From Chthoniobacterales bacterium (lineage in GTDB: Bacteria; Verrucomicrobiota; Verrucomicrobiia; Chthoniobacterales; JACTMZ01), in assembly GCA_018883245.1 (NCBI GenBank), contig VEQL01000013.1, positions 1-64,000 of the forward strand: a DNA stretch of 64,000 nucleotides. The letters are read 5' to 3'. The position numbers were made by a program, and so were the translations under genes. The notes under the pieces are model-generated. The model made no database searches, had not been told where the DNA came from, and saw only the letters and a program-made list of their open reading frames with translations. Shown here in pieces: positions 9,540 to 17,835 of the stretch. Every line of letters starts with the position of its first letter. The stretch's first letter is position 1.

Positions 9540-9622
9540 CGCCCCGACACCCCCGGCGCCTGCGCTTGCCCCCTGCATGAGGGCTGGCTAAAAGTCTCTC
9601 CCGAAAAACAACACGAAAACCT

Positions 9623-10249
9623 ATGGCCTACGAACTACCACCTCTCACCTACGCAAACAACGCACTCGAACCCCATATCGACGCGCGCACGATGGAGATC
9701 CACCACGACAAGCACCATCAGGCGTATATCACCAACGCGAACAACGCGCTGAAAGACCATCCGGCCCTCGCCGCCAAACCGGTCGATGAATTGATCGCCG
9801 ACCTTTCCGCCGTGCCGGAAGCCGTCCGCACCGCCGTGCGCAACAACGCCGGTGGCCATGCCAACCACACGTTCTTCTGGACCATCATGGGTCCGAATGC
9901 CGGCGGCGAACCCAAAGGCAAGCTGGCCGAAGCGATCAAAGCGAAGTTCGGCAGCTACGACGCTTTCAAAGAGGCTTTTGAAAAAGCCGGCGCCACACGC
10001 TTCGGCAGCGGCTGGGCCTGGCTCGTCGTCAACAAGGGCGAACTTGAAGTGGTCTCGACCGCGAACCAGGACAGCCCGCTCATGGGCAAAGCCGTCGCCG
10101 GGGTGGAAGGGAAACCCGTCATCGGCTGCGACGTCTGGGAGCACGCCTACTACCTCAACTACCAAAACCGACGCCCCGATTACCTCAAAGCCTGGTGGAG
10201 CACGGTCAACTGGGACCAAGCCGAGAAAAACTACCTCGCCGCGCTGTAA
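9623..10249 (+). CDS. Superoxide dismutase, Fe/Mn family
   Basis: 208 residues starting [20 protein letters not shown]. It converts superoxide to hydrogen peroxide and oxygen. Metal ligands follow the family pattern: His in EPHID, His in [10 protein letters not shown], and the Asp and His of [19 protein letters not shown]. The GGHANH and GPNAGGEP segments are closer to the Mn-type sequence set, but metal choice cannot be settled by eye. There is no export signal, so it is cytoplasmic. A strong intrinsic terminator follows 25 bases after the stop. Confidence 0.95.
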   Translation: MAYELPPLTYANNALEPHIDARTMEIHHDKHHQAYITNANNALKDHPALAAKPVDELIADLSAVPEAVRTAVRNNAGGHANHTFFWTIMGPNAGGEPKGKLAEAIKAKFGSYDAFKEAFEKAGATRFGSGWAWLVVNKGELEVVSTANQDSPLMGKAVAGVEGKPVIGCDVWEHAYYLNYQNRRPDYLKAWWSTVNWDQAEKNYLAAL

Positions 10250-10274
10250 TCCGCGCCCGATCAACTCACCGCAA

Positions 10275-10310
10275 AAAAAGCCCGTGGCCTACCGCCCCGG
10301 GCTTTTTCTT
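10275..10310 (+). terminator. Intrinsic terminator after superoxide dismutase
   Basis: A perfect 10-bp stem, AAAAAGCCCG (10275-10284) with CGGGCTTTTT (10298-10307), and a 13-base loop. The T run at 10303-10307 makes it a good rho-independent terminator on the plus strand. It separates sod from aroE. Confidence 0.85.
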
Positions 10311-10343
10311 TGGTCGCAGCCACGCCGCCTATAGAGTGACCCG

Positions 10344-11192
10344 ATGATTCCTCCGCAAAAGCAAATGACAGGCATGCTCGGTCATCCGGTGGCCGAGAAC
10401 CCGATCGACCGCATGTTCGACGCCGTTTACGCGCACTACGGGTTGCCCTGGCAATTCTGGAAAAGCAACATCGCCTCGGAGTCCGCTCTCGCCTTGGCCG
10501 TCCCCGCTTTGGCGCCTCTCGGCTACCGCGGTTTTACCATCACCGTTCCCTACAAAGTCGCGGTGATGCCGATGCTTGATGAAATCGACGACGATGTGAA
10601 AGCGATCGGCGCGGCCAATTACGTGACCATCGAGAAAGGGCGTTTGGTCGGTCACAACAACGACGGCAAGGGCGTGGTCAAAGCCATCGAAAAAGTGGTG
10701 CCCCTGCGCGGCCAGCACGTGGTCATGCTCGGCGCGGGCGGCGCCGGGCGCGCCATGGCCGTGGAGATCGCCTGGGCCGGCGCCGCAAAGATGACGCTGG
10801 TGACGCGCCGCGAAGAGCAGGGACGCGAGGTCGCCGGACTGGTGCAACGCGCCAGCGGCATCCCCTGCGATTGGCAACCCTGGCAAAAGGAAGTCGAATT
10901 GCCGGCAGGAACCACCCTGCTGATGAACGCGACCCATCTGGGCTGCGCGCCCGAACTGGAGCCCGTGCCGGTGCGTTGGGATACGGTGCCCAACGACTGC
11001 ACGGCCGTCGATGTCATCACCAACCCGAGACTCACTCCTTTCCTGCTCACGGCACGCGAGCACGGTTGCCGCATCGTGGACGGCGTGGAAATGCTCGTGC
11101 AGTTGGCCATGCAGATCTTCGAACGTTGGACGGGCATCGCTCCGGACGAGAAAGTTTTCCAACGCGCCGTGGCCGAGGCCCTCGGCGAATAA
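10344..11192 (+). CDS. aroE: Shikimate dehydrogenase family protein (AroE-like, divergent substrate site)
   Basis: 282 residues. AroE reduces 3-dehydroshikimate to shikimate with NADPH. The catalytic Lys is in TVPYK (K71), the partner Asp in NNDGKG (D107), and the dinucleotide loop is GAGGAG at 130-135 followed by an Arg-containing VTRREEQGR NADP-type segment. The N-terminal shikimate-binding Ser-x-Ser (usually HSxSP) is missing; the protein has GHPVAENPID at about 13-22. The protein may therefore use another hydroxycyclohexane or a small acid. The family is clear but the substrate should be treated as uncertain. Confidence 0.85.
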   Translation: MIPPQKQMTGMLGHPVAENPIDRMFDAVYAHYGLPWQFWKSNIASESALALAVPALAPLGYRGFTITVPYKVAVMPMLDEIDDDVKAIGAANYVTIEKGRLVGHNNDGKGVVKAIEKVVPLRGQHVVMLGAGGAGRAMAVEIAWAGAAKMTLVTRREEQGREVAGLVQRASGIPCDWQPWQKEVELPAGTTLLMNATHLGCAPELEPVPVRWDTVPNDCTAVDVITNPRLTPFLLTAREHGCRIVDGVEMLVQLAMQIFERWTGIAPDEKVFQRAVAEALGE

Positions 11193-11313
11193 ATGCGTAA
11201 GCGACCGGCACTGTCCTGGACGACAAAGCCCGCGGTCTCCGCTCCGGCAATCGATGGCAGCTTCTGGGGCGCCATTGTGACATCAGATCTTTTTTGATTT
11301 TGCACCAGCCATC

Positions 11314-11511
11314 ATGCAAACCACCCTCGACCTGGCCGACGCCCTCACCGCGGGCAATCTCGTTCCTGACGCCCACGTCGCGACAATTCTCCGCAAGCAC
11401 GGCGTGCGCCGCCTCTGCACCACGGCTACCGATTTCCGGAAGTTTGACTTCTTCGAGGTTATCCATCCGCTGCGCACTGTAGCGGCAAGTTTGGTGCGCT
11501 CATCGCGATGA
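11314..11511 (+). pseudogene. C-terminal remnant of a VapC-type PIN-domain toxin
   Basis: 65 codons whose middle part (GNLVPDAHVATILRKHGV, then TATDFRKFDFFEVIHPL) is the C-terminal signature of VapC PIN ribonucleases. The first two thirds of a PIN domain, with the first catalytic acids, are absent; the frame is closed upstream by a TGA at 11278. The tail after HPL is not family-like and runs into the next gene with a 4-base overlap. No VapB antitoxin is visible in the 121 bases before it. Best read as a decayed toxin-antitoxin locus between aroE and the polyketide cassette. Confidence 0.65.
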
Positions 11512-12200
11512 CCCCGGGAATTCCCCCACGCAAATCGGCGCGCAGGGTCGAGCCTGAGATTCTCGACAACCTTCCGCCCGACGCCGAGGGCGTTCGCGAG
11601 GCGAGGCGGGACTTGCGCCGGATCAATGCGATCATGGGAAACCACCGATGGATCCGGAGCGCACTGCAGCGATTGGTGCAACCGGATGACCGTGTGGTTG
11701 AATTGGGCGCCGGCGACGGATCGCTCGCCTTGCGCGCAAGGGACGTTATCAGAAACGCATCCGGCAGCCGGTATTCGGCGTTGGATCTTGCACCGCCGCC
11801 GCACGACTGGCCGGGCGGGCTGGAGTTTGAATGGATCCAAGGCGACTGGCGCGAATCCTGTGCGCGCCACGCGCCTGACGTGGTTGTCGCCAACTTGTTT
11901 TTCCACCACTTCGACGATGCCGAGTTGCGCGCCGGGGCGGCAGCATTCCTCGCGTCAGCCCGTGTCATCATCTGCCGCGAACCGGCCCGGCACCGGGCGT
12001 GGATGCGACACTTGCTTCTTCCGCTCGGGCTGCACCCGATCACCCGTCATGACATGGCCGTGAGCATCCGCGCCGGTTTTCTGCACAGCGAACTTCCGCA
12101 GGCACTCGGATTGGATAAAAATTGGCGCGTCCGTGTGCGCCACACGCTTTTCGGGGCGTATGAAATGACCGCTCTACGTGCGACGGGCGGCACGAGATGA
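11508..12200 (+). CDS. Class I SAM-dependent methyltransferase of a type III PKS cassette
   Basis: 230 residues. The SAM-binding glycine motif is VVELGAGDGSLAL near 64-76, followed by the acidic strand end YSALDLAPPP and the motif-4 strand DVVVANLFFHHFDD. The last segment has no metal-binding features, so an ordinary class I O- or C-methyltransferase is likely. It is the first of three genes joined by overlap (ATGA with the oxidoreductase), which points to methylation of the polyketide product or of an intermediate. This role is inferred from context only. Confidence 0.82.
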   Translation: MTPGIPPRKSARRVEPEILDNLPPDAEGVREARRDLRRINAIMGNHRWIRSALQRLVQPDDRVVELGAGDGSLALRARDVIRNASGSRYSALDLAPPPHDWPGGLEFEWIQGDWRESCARHAPDVVVANLFFHHFDDAELRAGAAAFLASARVIICREPARHRAWMRHLLLPLGLHPITRHDMAVSIRAGFLHSELPQALGLDKNWRVRVRHTLFGAYEMTALRATGGTR

Positions 12201-13225
12201 GAACGGTGCGTATCCTCGGCGGAGGACTCTCCGGCCTCGCCCTCGGCATCGCCCTTCGCGCGCGCGGCGTGCCGGCAGTCGTGCACGAGGCGATGTCTTA
12301 TCCACGGCAAAAAGTTTGCGGCGAATTCTTGGGCGGACTTGATCCCGAAGTCGCCGACGTTTTGGGGCTCGAAGAAATCTTGCAGCGAACAGGAGCCCCC
12401 TCGCTTCGCGCAACCACGTGGTTCCGCGGCGGGCGGCATATTTACGAGTGCACGCTGCCCGCACCGGCACCGGGAATTTCGAGGCATGCACTGGACCGGG
12501 CCTTGGCCGAACGTTTCGTGGCGATGGGTGGTGATCTTGTCACCGGATCGCGCGTCGATACCGCCGCGGCCGCAGAGGGTGACGTGCTGGCGACCGGCTC
12601 GCCCGCACACGGCACACCGCGATGGGTCGGCCTCAAGCTCCACGTGCGAGGGTGGCCGGATGGTCCGGATCTCGAGATGCACCTCGGCAATGGAGCTTAC
12701 GCGGGTGTTTCGCGCATCGAATCCGGCGCGCGGAACGTTTGCGGATTGTTCAATCGGGACTTGGTCAAGGGCGGAGGCGGCATGACCGGGGCTTTGCGCC
12801 GCGCCGGCCTCGGCCGACTGGCCGATCGTGTCGATGCGGCGGATGTCGTGGACGGCTCCACCGCATCGTGCGTGCTGCCGCGCTTCGGACGACGGCCTGC
12901 GGAAGAACATTCGACTCCCGCGCTTCCGCTAGGTGACCGTCATGCGATGATCCCGCCTTTCACCGGTCATGGCATGGCCATGGCGCTCGAGCGCGGCGTT
13001 GTTGCCGCGGGCCCGTTGGAAAGCTGGGCCACTGAACGCGCGTCATGGACGTCCACTCGCCGCGCTTTCCTTGCCGCCGACCGTTGCCGTTTCGGTCGGC
13101 GCGTGGCCGTGGCGTGCGCACTGCATCCGGTCCTGCTTCATCCGTGGGGTTCGTCCGTGCTCGGCATTTTGTGCGCTTGGCGTGCGTTGCCATTCGACGC
13201 ACTTTACCGGCTCACCCACCACTGA
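12197..13225 (+). CDS. FAD-dependent oxidoreductase, geranylgeranyl-reductase/monooxygenase type
   Basis: 342 residues with the FAD dinucleotide motif at the very start (VRILGGGLSGLALGIAL, then E31 as ribose-binding acid in VVHEAMSYPR). A second flavin motif, GDRHAMIPPFTGHGMAMALE, lies near 245-265, with the GD...P pattern of class A flavoproteins. YPRQKVCGEFL resembles the PxxKxCGE segment of geranylgeranyl reductases. No membrane segment is obvious. It overlaps the methyltransferase by 4 bases and the type III PKS by one base (TGATG), so it probably oxidises or reduces the same polyketide. Confidence 0.85.
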   Translation: MRTVRILGGGLSGLALGIALRARGVPAVVHEAMSYPRQKVCGEFLGGLDPEVADVLGLEEILQRTGAPSLRATTWFRGGRHIYECTLPAPAPGISRHALDRALAERFVAMGGDLVTGSRVDTAAAAEGDVLATGSPAHGTPRWVGLKLHVRGWPDGPDLEMHLGNGAYAGVSRIESGARNVCGLFNRDLVKGGGGMTGALRRAGLGRLADRVDAADVVDGSTASCVLPRFGRRPAEEHSTPALPLGDRHAMIPPFTGHGMAMALERGVVAAGPLESWATERASWTSTRRAFLAADRCRFGRRVAVACALHPVLLHPWGSSVLGILCAWRALPFDALYRLTHH

Positions 13226-14247
13226 TGCGCCTCGCTTCCCTTGCCAGCGCCGTTCCACCGGCACGTTTCACGCAGCACGACGTCTGGGAGATTTTGAGAA
13301 AGTGCAAGTCCGTGCGCGCGTTGCGCACCTCGTCGCGCGGACTTCTCGAGAAAATCTTGTGCGGTCCGTCAGGCATCGACACGCGGCATTTCGCCACCGC
13401 CGATCCCGAGGCGCTCTTCGCGATGGATGCAGGCAGCCTTTCTCGGCACTACGAGAAAGAGGCTCCGCGACTCGCGGTCCAAGCGCTTGCCGCAGCACTG
13501 CAACGCGCCGGACTGCGCGCCGCCGACCTGGACGCCCTGTTCCTCTGTTCGTGCACGGGATACCTCTGCCCCGGACCCTCGAGCCATGTGGCGGAGCAAC
13601 TCGGTATGCGCGCGGACGCAGTCCTGCACGATGTCGTGGGACTTGGTTGCGGCGCGGCTATTCCCACGCTTCGCGCGGCGGCCGCACACATCGCGGCGAA
13701 CCCGTCGCACGTCGTCGCCACCGTTGCCGTGGAAATTTGCTCGGCGGCATTCTTCGTGGCCGACGATCCCGGCGTGCTTATTTCGCTCTGCCTGTTCGGC
13801 GATGCCGCGAGTGCGGCGGTGTGGTCGGCAGATGCAAGGGGGCCGCGCATCGGCAACTTTGTCTCGGTGCATCGGCCAGAGCACCGCGAGGCCATCCGGT
13901 TCGTCAACGATGGCGGATACCTTCGCAACCGGCTCGACCGCAGCGTTCCCGCCATAGCCGCGGCCGCGGTCGGAAAACTTGTCGGCGATCACCCCGGGCA
14001 CGACGGTCCGCCGAAACTCATCACCCATCCGGGCGGGCGTGACGTCCTCGACGCAATTGCGGCAACGTTGCCCGACCACTGCATGCAATCCAGCCGCGAG
14101 GCCATGCGCCGGTTCGGCAACTGCTCCTCGCCGAGCGTTCTTCTCGCGCTGGAAATCGATATGGAGCACGAAACGCCCCACCGCGGGCCGCGATCGCTCA
14201 CGGCCTTCGGCGCGGGATTCTCCTGCCACGCGGCCGTGCTCGGCTGA
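13225..14247 (+). CDS. Type III polyketide synthase (chalcone/stilbene synthase-like)
   Basis: 340 residues from ATG 13225; an in-frame extension to 13045 lies inside the oxidoreductase gene and is rejected. The catalytic triad is complete: Cys142 in GLGCGAAIPTL, His268 in ITHPGGRDVL, Asn299 in FGNCSSPSVLLALE. The last motif matches the chalcone-synthase GNMSSPSV consensus closely. These homodimers extend a CoA starter with malonyl-CoA and cyclise the chain to pyrones, resorcinols or phloroglucinols. With the methyltransferase and flavoprotein upstream it makes a complete minimal biosynthetic cassette. Starter and chain length cannot be read from sequence. Confidence 0.93.
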   Translation: MRLASLASAVPPARFTQHDVWEILRKCKSVRALRTSSRGLLEKILCGPSGIDTRHFATADPEALFAMDAGSLSRHYEKEAPRLAVQALAAALQRAGLRAADLDALFLCSCTGYLCPGPSSHVAEQLGMRADAVLHDVVGLGCGAAIPTLRAAAAHIAANPSHVVATVAVEICSAAFFVADDPGVLISLCLFGDAASAAVWSADARGPRIGNFVSVHRPEHREAIRFVNDGGYLRNRLDRSVPAIAAAAVGKLVGDHPGHDGPPKLITHPGGRDVLDAIAATLPDHCMQSSREAMRRFGNCSSPSVLLALEIDMEHETPHRGPRSLTAFGAGFSCHAAVLG

Positions 14248-14333
14248 CGCAGGCTGCGGCCTTTCGCCGATCCGATACCGACTCAGATCTTTGACTTCAT
14301 CGTTCTAAAATCTAAACTCCGCGTTTCTTTCCC

Positions 14334-15584
14334 ATGGCCTACCTCAACGAAAACTATTTCAAACTCAAAGCCGGCTACCTTTTTCCCGAGATCGCGCGGC
14401 GTGTAAAAGCTTTCGGTGAAGCGCACCCGGACGCGGCGGCAAAAATCATCCGCTGCGGGATCGGCGACGTGACCGAACCGCTTCCCGCCGCGTGCATCGA
14501 AGCGCTGCACAAAGCGGTGGACGAAATGGCGCACCGCGACACATTCCGCGGCTACGGACCCGAGCAAGGCTACGACTTCCTGCGCCACGCCATCGCGCAG
14601 CACGACTTCCGCGACCGCGGGCTTGAGGTGGAAGACGACGAAATTTTCGTGTCCGACGGATCGAAGTGCGACTGCGGCAACATCCTCGACATCTTCGGTC
14701 CGGGCAACCGCATCGCGGTGATGGATCCGGTCTATCCGGTCTATGTGGATACGAACGTGATGGTCGGCAACACTGGCGATGCGGACGAGAAAGGCGCGTA
14801 TGCGGGGCTCGTTTACCTTCCCTGCACCGCGGAGAACGGATTTGTTCCGACGATCCCCAAGGAAGCCGTCGATCTGATTTATCTTTGCTACCCGAACAAC
14901 CCGACGGGCGCGGTGGCCAAGCGCGATCAGCTCGCCAAGTGGGTCGAATACGCGCGCAAGCACAAGGCCGTGATTCTTTTCGACGCGGCTTACGAAGCCT
15001 ACGTGCGCACGCCCGGCGTGCCGCACTCGATCTACGAAATCGAAGGCGCACGCGAGTGCGCCATCGAGTTCCGCAGCTTTTCGAAAAACGGCGGGTTCAC
15101 CGGCCTGCGCTGCGCGTTCACCGTCGTTCCGAAGTCGCTCCACGCACGCACCCGCGGTGGCGAGAGCAAGCCGATCCATCCGCTCTGGCTGCGCAATCAC
15201 ACGACGAAATTCAACGGCGTGTCCTATCCGGTGCAGCGCGCGGCCGAAGCGATCTATTCGCCCAACGGGCGCCAGCAAGTCGATGCGCTGGTCGATTTTT
15301 ACATGGAAAACGCGCGCATCCTGCGGGAGGCGGTGGCCGGCGCCGGACTCAAAGTTTATGGCGGCGTCGATGCGCCTTACATCTGGGTGCGCGGACCCGA
15401 AGGCGTCGCCAGTTGGACGATGTTCGACTTTCTCTTGCGCGAGGCCAACATCGTGACGACCCCTGGCAGCGGCTTCGGCGCGGCGGGCGAAGGTTATTTC
15501 CGCATCTCCGCCTTCAACAGCCGCGAACGCGCACAGGAAGCGGCCAAGCGCCTTGCTTCGCTGGACTTCACAAAGGCCGGCTGA
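14334..15584 (+). CDS. dapL: LL-diaminopimelate aminotransferase
   Basis: 416 residues, the normal DapL length. This PLP enzyme makes LL-diaminopimelate directly from tetrahydrodipicolinate, bypassing the succinylase steps of lysine and peptidoglycan synthesis. Visible features are the N-terminal [19 protein letters not shown] segment, [22 protein letters not shown] (PLP phosphate site), PNNPTGA near 188 and the Schiff-base Lys251 in [13 protein letters not shown]. DapL is typical of plants, Chlamydiae, Verrucomicrobia and some other groups, which supports the PVC assignment. Confidence 0.96.
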   Translation: MAYLNENYFKLKAGYLFPEIARRVKAFGEAHPDAAAKIIRCGIGDVTEPLPAACIEALHKAVDEMAHRDTFRGYGPEQGYDFLRHAIAQHDFRDRGLEVEDDEIFVSDGSKCDCGNILDIFGPGNRIAVMDPVYPVYVDTNVMVGNTGDADEKGAYAGLVYLPCTAENGFVPTIPKEAVDLIYLCYPNNPTGAVAKRDQLAKWVEYARKHKAVILFDAAYEAYVRTPGVPHSIYEIEGARECAIEFRSFSKNGGFTGLRCAFTVVPKSLHARTRGGESKPIHPLWLRNHTTKFNGVSYPVQRAAEAIYSPNGRQQVDALVDFYMENARILREAVAGAGLKVYGGVDAPYIWVRGPEGVASWTMFDFLLREANIVTTPGSGFGAAGEGYFRISAFNSRERAQEAAKRLASLDFTKAG

Positions 15585-15604
15585 CCCGCCTACGATTGCA
15601 CACG

Positions 15605-15808
15605 ATGAAAGCGCTTCTTCCCGTTGTCCTCGCGGCCGGAATAACCGGCTGCGCCAATCAAGATCCGTATCAAGATCCGGACTACGTGTTGCAGCGGAAC
15701 CTCTATCACCGGAACCAGAAGTGGGATTCCTACCAGAACCGCCAATACATGCGGCGGCAGGCGCAGGACGACCGCTATGAGTCGTGGTTCAATGCGGTGA
15801 TGGAGTAG
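15605..15808 (+). CDS. Small predicted lipoprotein
   Basis: 67 residues beginning MKALLPVVLAAGITGCAN, a short signal peptide with a lipobox (ITGC, Cys16). The mature part is about 50 residues, rich in Tyr, Gln, Asn, Arg and Asp, with a repeated DPYQDPDY start and no recognisable domain. It follows dapL by 20 bases, so it may be cotranscribed. Function unknown. A longer in-frame ORF starting inside dapL is a shadow. Confidence 0.65.
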   Translation: MKALLPVVLAAGITGCANQDPYQDPDYVLQRNLYHRNQKWDSYQNRQYMRRQAQDDRYESWFNAVME

Positions 15809-15863
15809 GACCTATCCCAAAACCATCACGTGGCGGCGCTGCATGGGCCTGAGCGCCGGTCGC

Positions 15864-16316
15864 TCAGAAACCCTGGGCCACGCGCTGCAATTCCTGCTGG
15901 AACGCCATGATGTCCGGTTGCGTCGGGCGATAGCCGGGCTTGGAAGGATTGAGCGCCAGACGGCCGGAGTGGTCGAGCATCCACTCCGCGGTCTCGCCGT
16001 CGGAAAATGTCACTTTGCCGCTGGCCAGTGCCTGCGGTTTGGTGATGGCGTCCATCGTCACCCGCACACCACCCGGCGCCGCACCGGCACGCTCGCCCTC
16101 GCCCTGGGTTTTGGCCGCGGCCAGACGCTCGACCGCCTCGCTTTGCCGCGGCTGTTCCTTGATCTCGAGCTTCAAGTCATCGACGAGGAAACGCACATCC
16201 ATGTAGGTGAGCGAAACGCCAAACTCGTCCTTCAAACGGCGCTGCACATCGGCCAGCGAGGCGCCCTCCGACACCCACGCGGCGACCTTCTCCCGTTGAT
16301 CATTGGTAATTTGCAT
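15864..16316 (-). CDS. Conserved-looking protein of unknown function
   Basis: 150 residues from the ATG at 16316 (MQITNDQREKVAAWVSEGAS...). In-frame extension upstream runs into the divergent lipoprotein gene and is not supported. The first 60 residues look like a small helical DNA- or protein-binding unit (SEGASLADVQRRLKDEFGVSLTYMDVRFL, helix-turn-helix-like), then a Glu/Arg-rich linker and a C-terminal beta-rich part around SGKVTFSDGETAEWMLDHSGRL. No membrane segment. It is divergent from the gene at 16393 across a 76-bp shared promoter region. I do not recognise the family. Confidence 0.65.
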   Translation of the reverse strand: MQITNDQREKVAAWVSEGASLADVQRRLKDEFGVSLTYMDVRFLVDDLKLEIKEQPRQSEAVERLAAAKTQGEGERAGAAPGGVRVTMDAITKPQALASGKVTFSDGETAEWMLDHSGRLALNPSKPGYRPTQPDIMAFQQELQRVAQGF

Positions 16317-16392
16317 GGCTGCAGAAAATAAACATTTTGGCGCCCGGTGCAAAGGTTGTCCGTCGGGACTTGCACATTCCCGCGGATGCATT

Positions 16393-16902
16393 ATGGAAAG
16401 CCCCGTGAAGAAATTCTCCCGGTTCGGCATCACCATCGCAACGCTCGGCGCCCTCGGCACCTCCGGCTGCGAGAACTTCAGCGCAACGGAGGCCGGCCTC
16501 CTGGCGGCCGGACTTGCAGGGGCCGCGACAGGGATCGCCCTGGGCACGACCGGCGTGCCCGCCGGCTCCGCCGTTCCGATCTCGCTGGGTGCAGCGGCAG
16601 GCGCAGGAGCACTCGCCGTGGCCGCGACCAACATGTCGGTCGGCCGCGACCAGCGCCTTCTCGCCGAGCAGCGGGGGCAGATGCTCGTCGAGCGCGCACG
16701 CCAGCGCGGAGCGCAAAATATCCCGCGCTACATTCTCGTGGACACCGTCTCGGCCCAGCCGACCGGCGGCGGGCGTCCGGTGATGATTTTTGACACGGCC
16801 ACGGGCAAAGTTGCCAGCAGACGGCTTTACTACGTGGGCATGCCTGTCGGCCCCTACGGCTACACCGAGGTGCCCGCGGGCGCATTCCCCGGCGGCCGGT
16901 GA
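16393..16902 (+). CDS. Predicted glycine/alanine-rich lipoprotein
   Basis: 169 residues from ATG 16393; an in-frame GTG at 16405 giving VKKFSRFGI... is an equally good start. The signal peptide ends in a lipobox, GTSGC. The next 50 residues (AGLLAAGLAGAATGIALGTTG...) form a Gly/Ala-rich hydrophobic stretch resembling glycine-zipper envelope proteins. The C-terminal half is soluble-looking (RYILVDTVSAQPTGGGRPVMIFDTATGKV). Probably envelope-attached; function unknown. It overlaps the downstream kinase-like gene by 4 bases (GTGA). Confidence 0.7.
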   Translation: MESPVKKFSRFGITIATLGALGTSGCENFSATEAGLLAAGLAGAATGIALGTTGVPAGSAVPISLGAAAGAGALAVAATNMSVGRDQRLLAEQRGQMLVERARQRGAQNIPRYILVDTVSAQPTGGGRPVMIFDTATGKVASRRLYYVGMPVGPYGYTEVPAGAFPGGR

Positions 16903-17822
16903 GCGCACCCGCGGATCGTCCGCGCGTCTTCGACGAGGAGCGCCCGCCGTTTCACATCCTTCCGCCCGAAGATCGGGCGCGCGTTTTCGGCGTGGACTAC
17001 GCGCTCTGCCCGCAGCAGGACGGCGGCGAGTTGTATATCATGCGCCACGCTTGGCCGTGGCGCGATTACCTGCTGCCGCAGCGTTGGTGGGACGCGGCGA
17101 GCTTGGCCGTCACCGGCGAACGCCTCGCGGGGAGCACCGGCACCGTTTATCGCGTCCGCAGCGCGCCCCCCGGGCTTCCGCCCCGCGACCTTGTGGTGAA
17201 ATTTTCCCGCGTCGCGCAAGACGTGCCTTTGTTCATTCCGGACGAATTTCTCGATTCCATGCCGGGCGAGGCCGTGGCCAAGGCGCGCTTTCTCGGTCCG
17301 TTCGACGAATTCGGACTCATCAGCGAACTGCGCAACGACGTCTTCAACCACGGCGTCCGCCGCCTGCGCACGAAGGTTCCCCTGGCGATTTACTCGCCGC
17401 CGGAAAAATACCCGCTGTGGCAAACCGGGCGGCACCCGGACATTTTCCGCTCGCATGCGCGCGTGATGGCCCGCGAACAATTTGACAACGGCCTGGGCGC
17501 CATCGCCCTCGATATCGGTCGCGACTACATCGAGATATTCGCGTGGGTCGATGGCATCGACGCCGAGGAGGCCTTCGACCGCGGGATGTTGAGCAAGGCG
17601 GGGCTCGTCGATCTGGCACGCGATTCCAACCACACCCTTTCGCGGCTGGGCTACCGCGTGCTCGACAACAAACCGCGCCATCTCATCGTGCGGCCGGGTC
17701 GGGACGGCCGTTTGCTCCGCCGGCGCGGCCGCTACGTTTACACCATGGTGGATTTCGAGCTGCTGCAGCGGCACGAGGACGCGCCTTCGCACCGTTTCGC
17801 GCAGAAAGTCACACTGGGCTGA
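16899..17822 (+). CDS. Protein-kinase-like fold protein, unknown substrate
   Basis: 307 residues from a GTG overlapping the lipoprotein stop. A kinase-like core can be inferred: RDLVVKFSRVAQD may be the ATP-binding Lys strand, DNKPRHLIV near 255 resembles a degenerate HxDxxxxN catalytic loop, and YTMVDFELL near 285 a degenerate metal-binding D-F-x. Because the catalytic Asp of HxD is replaced (VLDNKPRH), the protein may be inactive or atypical. A second kinase-like gene of different sequence lies at 47684-48493. The functional link to the lipoprotein is unknown. Confidence 0.6.
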   Translation: MSAPADRPRVFDEERPPFHILPPEDRARVFGVDYALCPQQDGGELYIMRHAWPWRDYLLPQRWWDAASLAVTGERLAGSTGTVYRVRSAPPGLPPRDLVVKFSRVAQDVPLFIPDEFLDSMPGEAVAKARFLGPFDEFGLISELRNDVFNHGVRRLRTKVPLAIYSPPEKYPLWQTGRHPDIFRSHARVMAREQFDNGLGAIALDIGRDYIEIFAWVDGIDAEEAFDRGMLSKAGLVDLARDSNHTLSRLGYRVLDNKPRHLIVRPGRDGRLLRRRGRYVYTMVDFELLQRHEDAPSHRFAQKVTLG

Positions 17823-17835
17823 CGCCACGCGCGGG

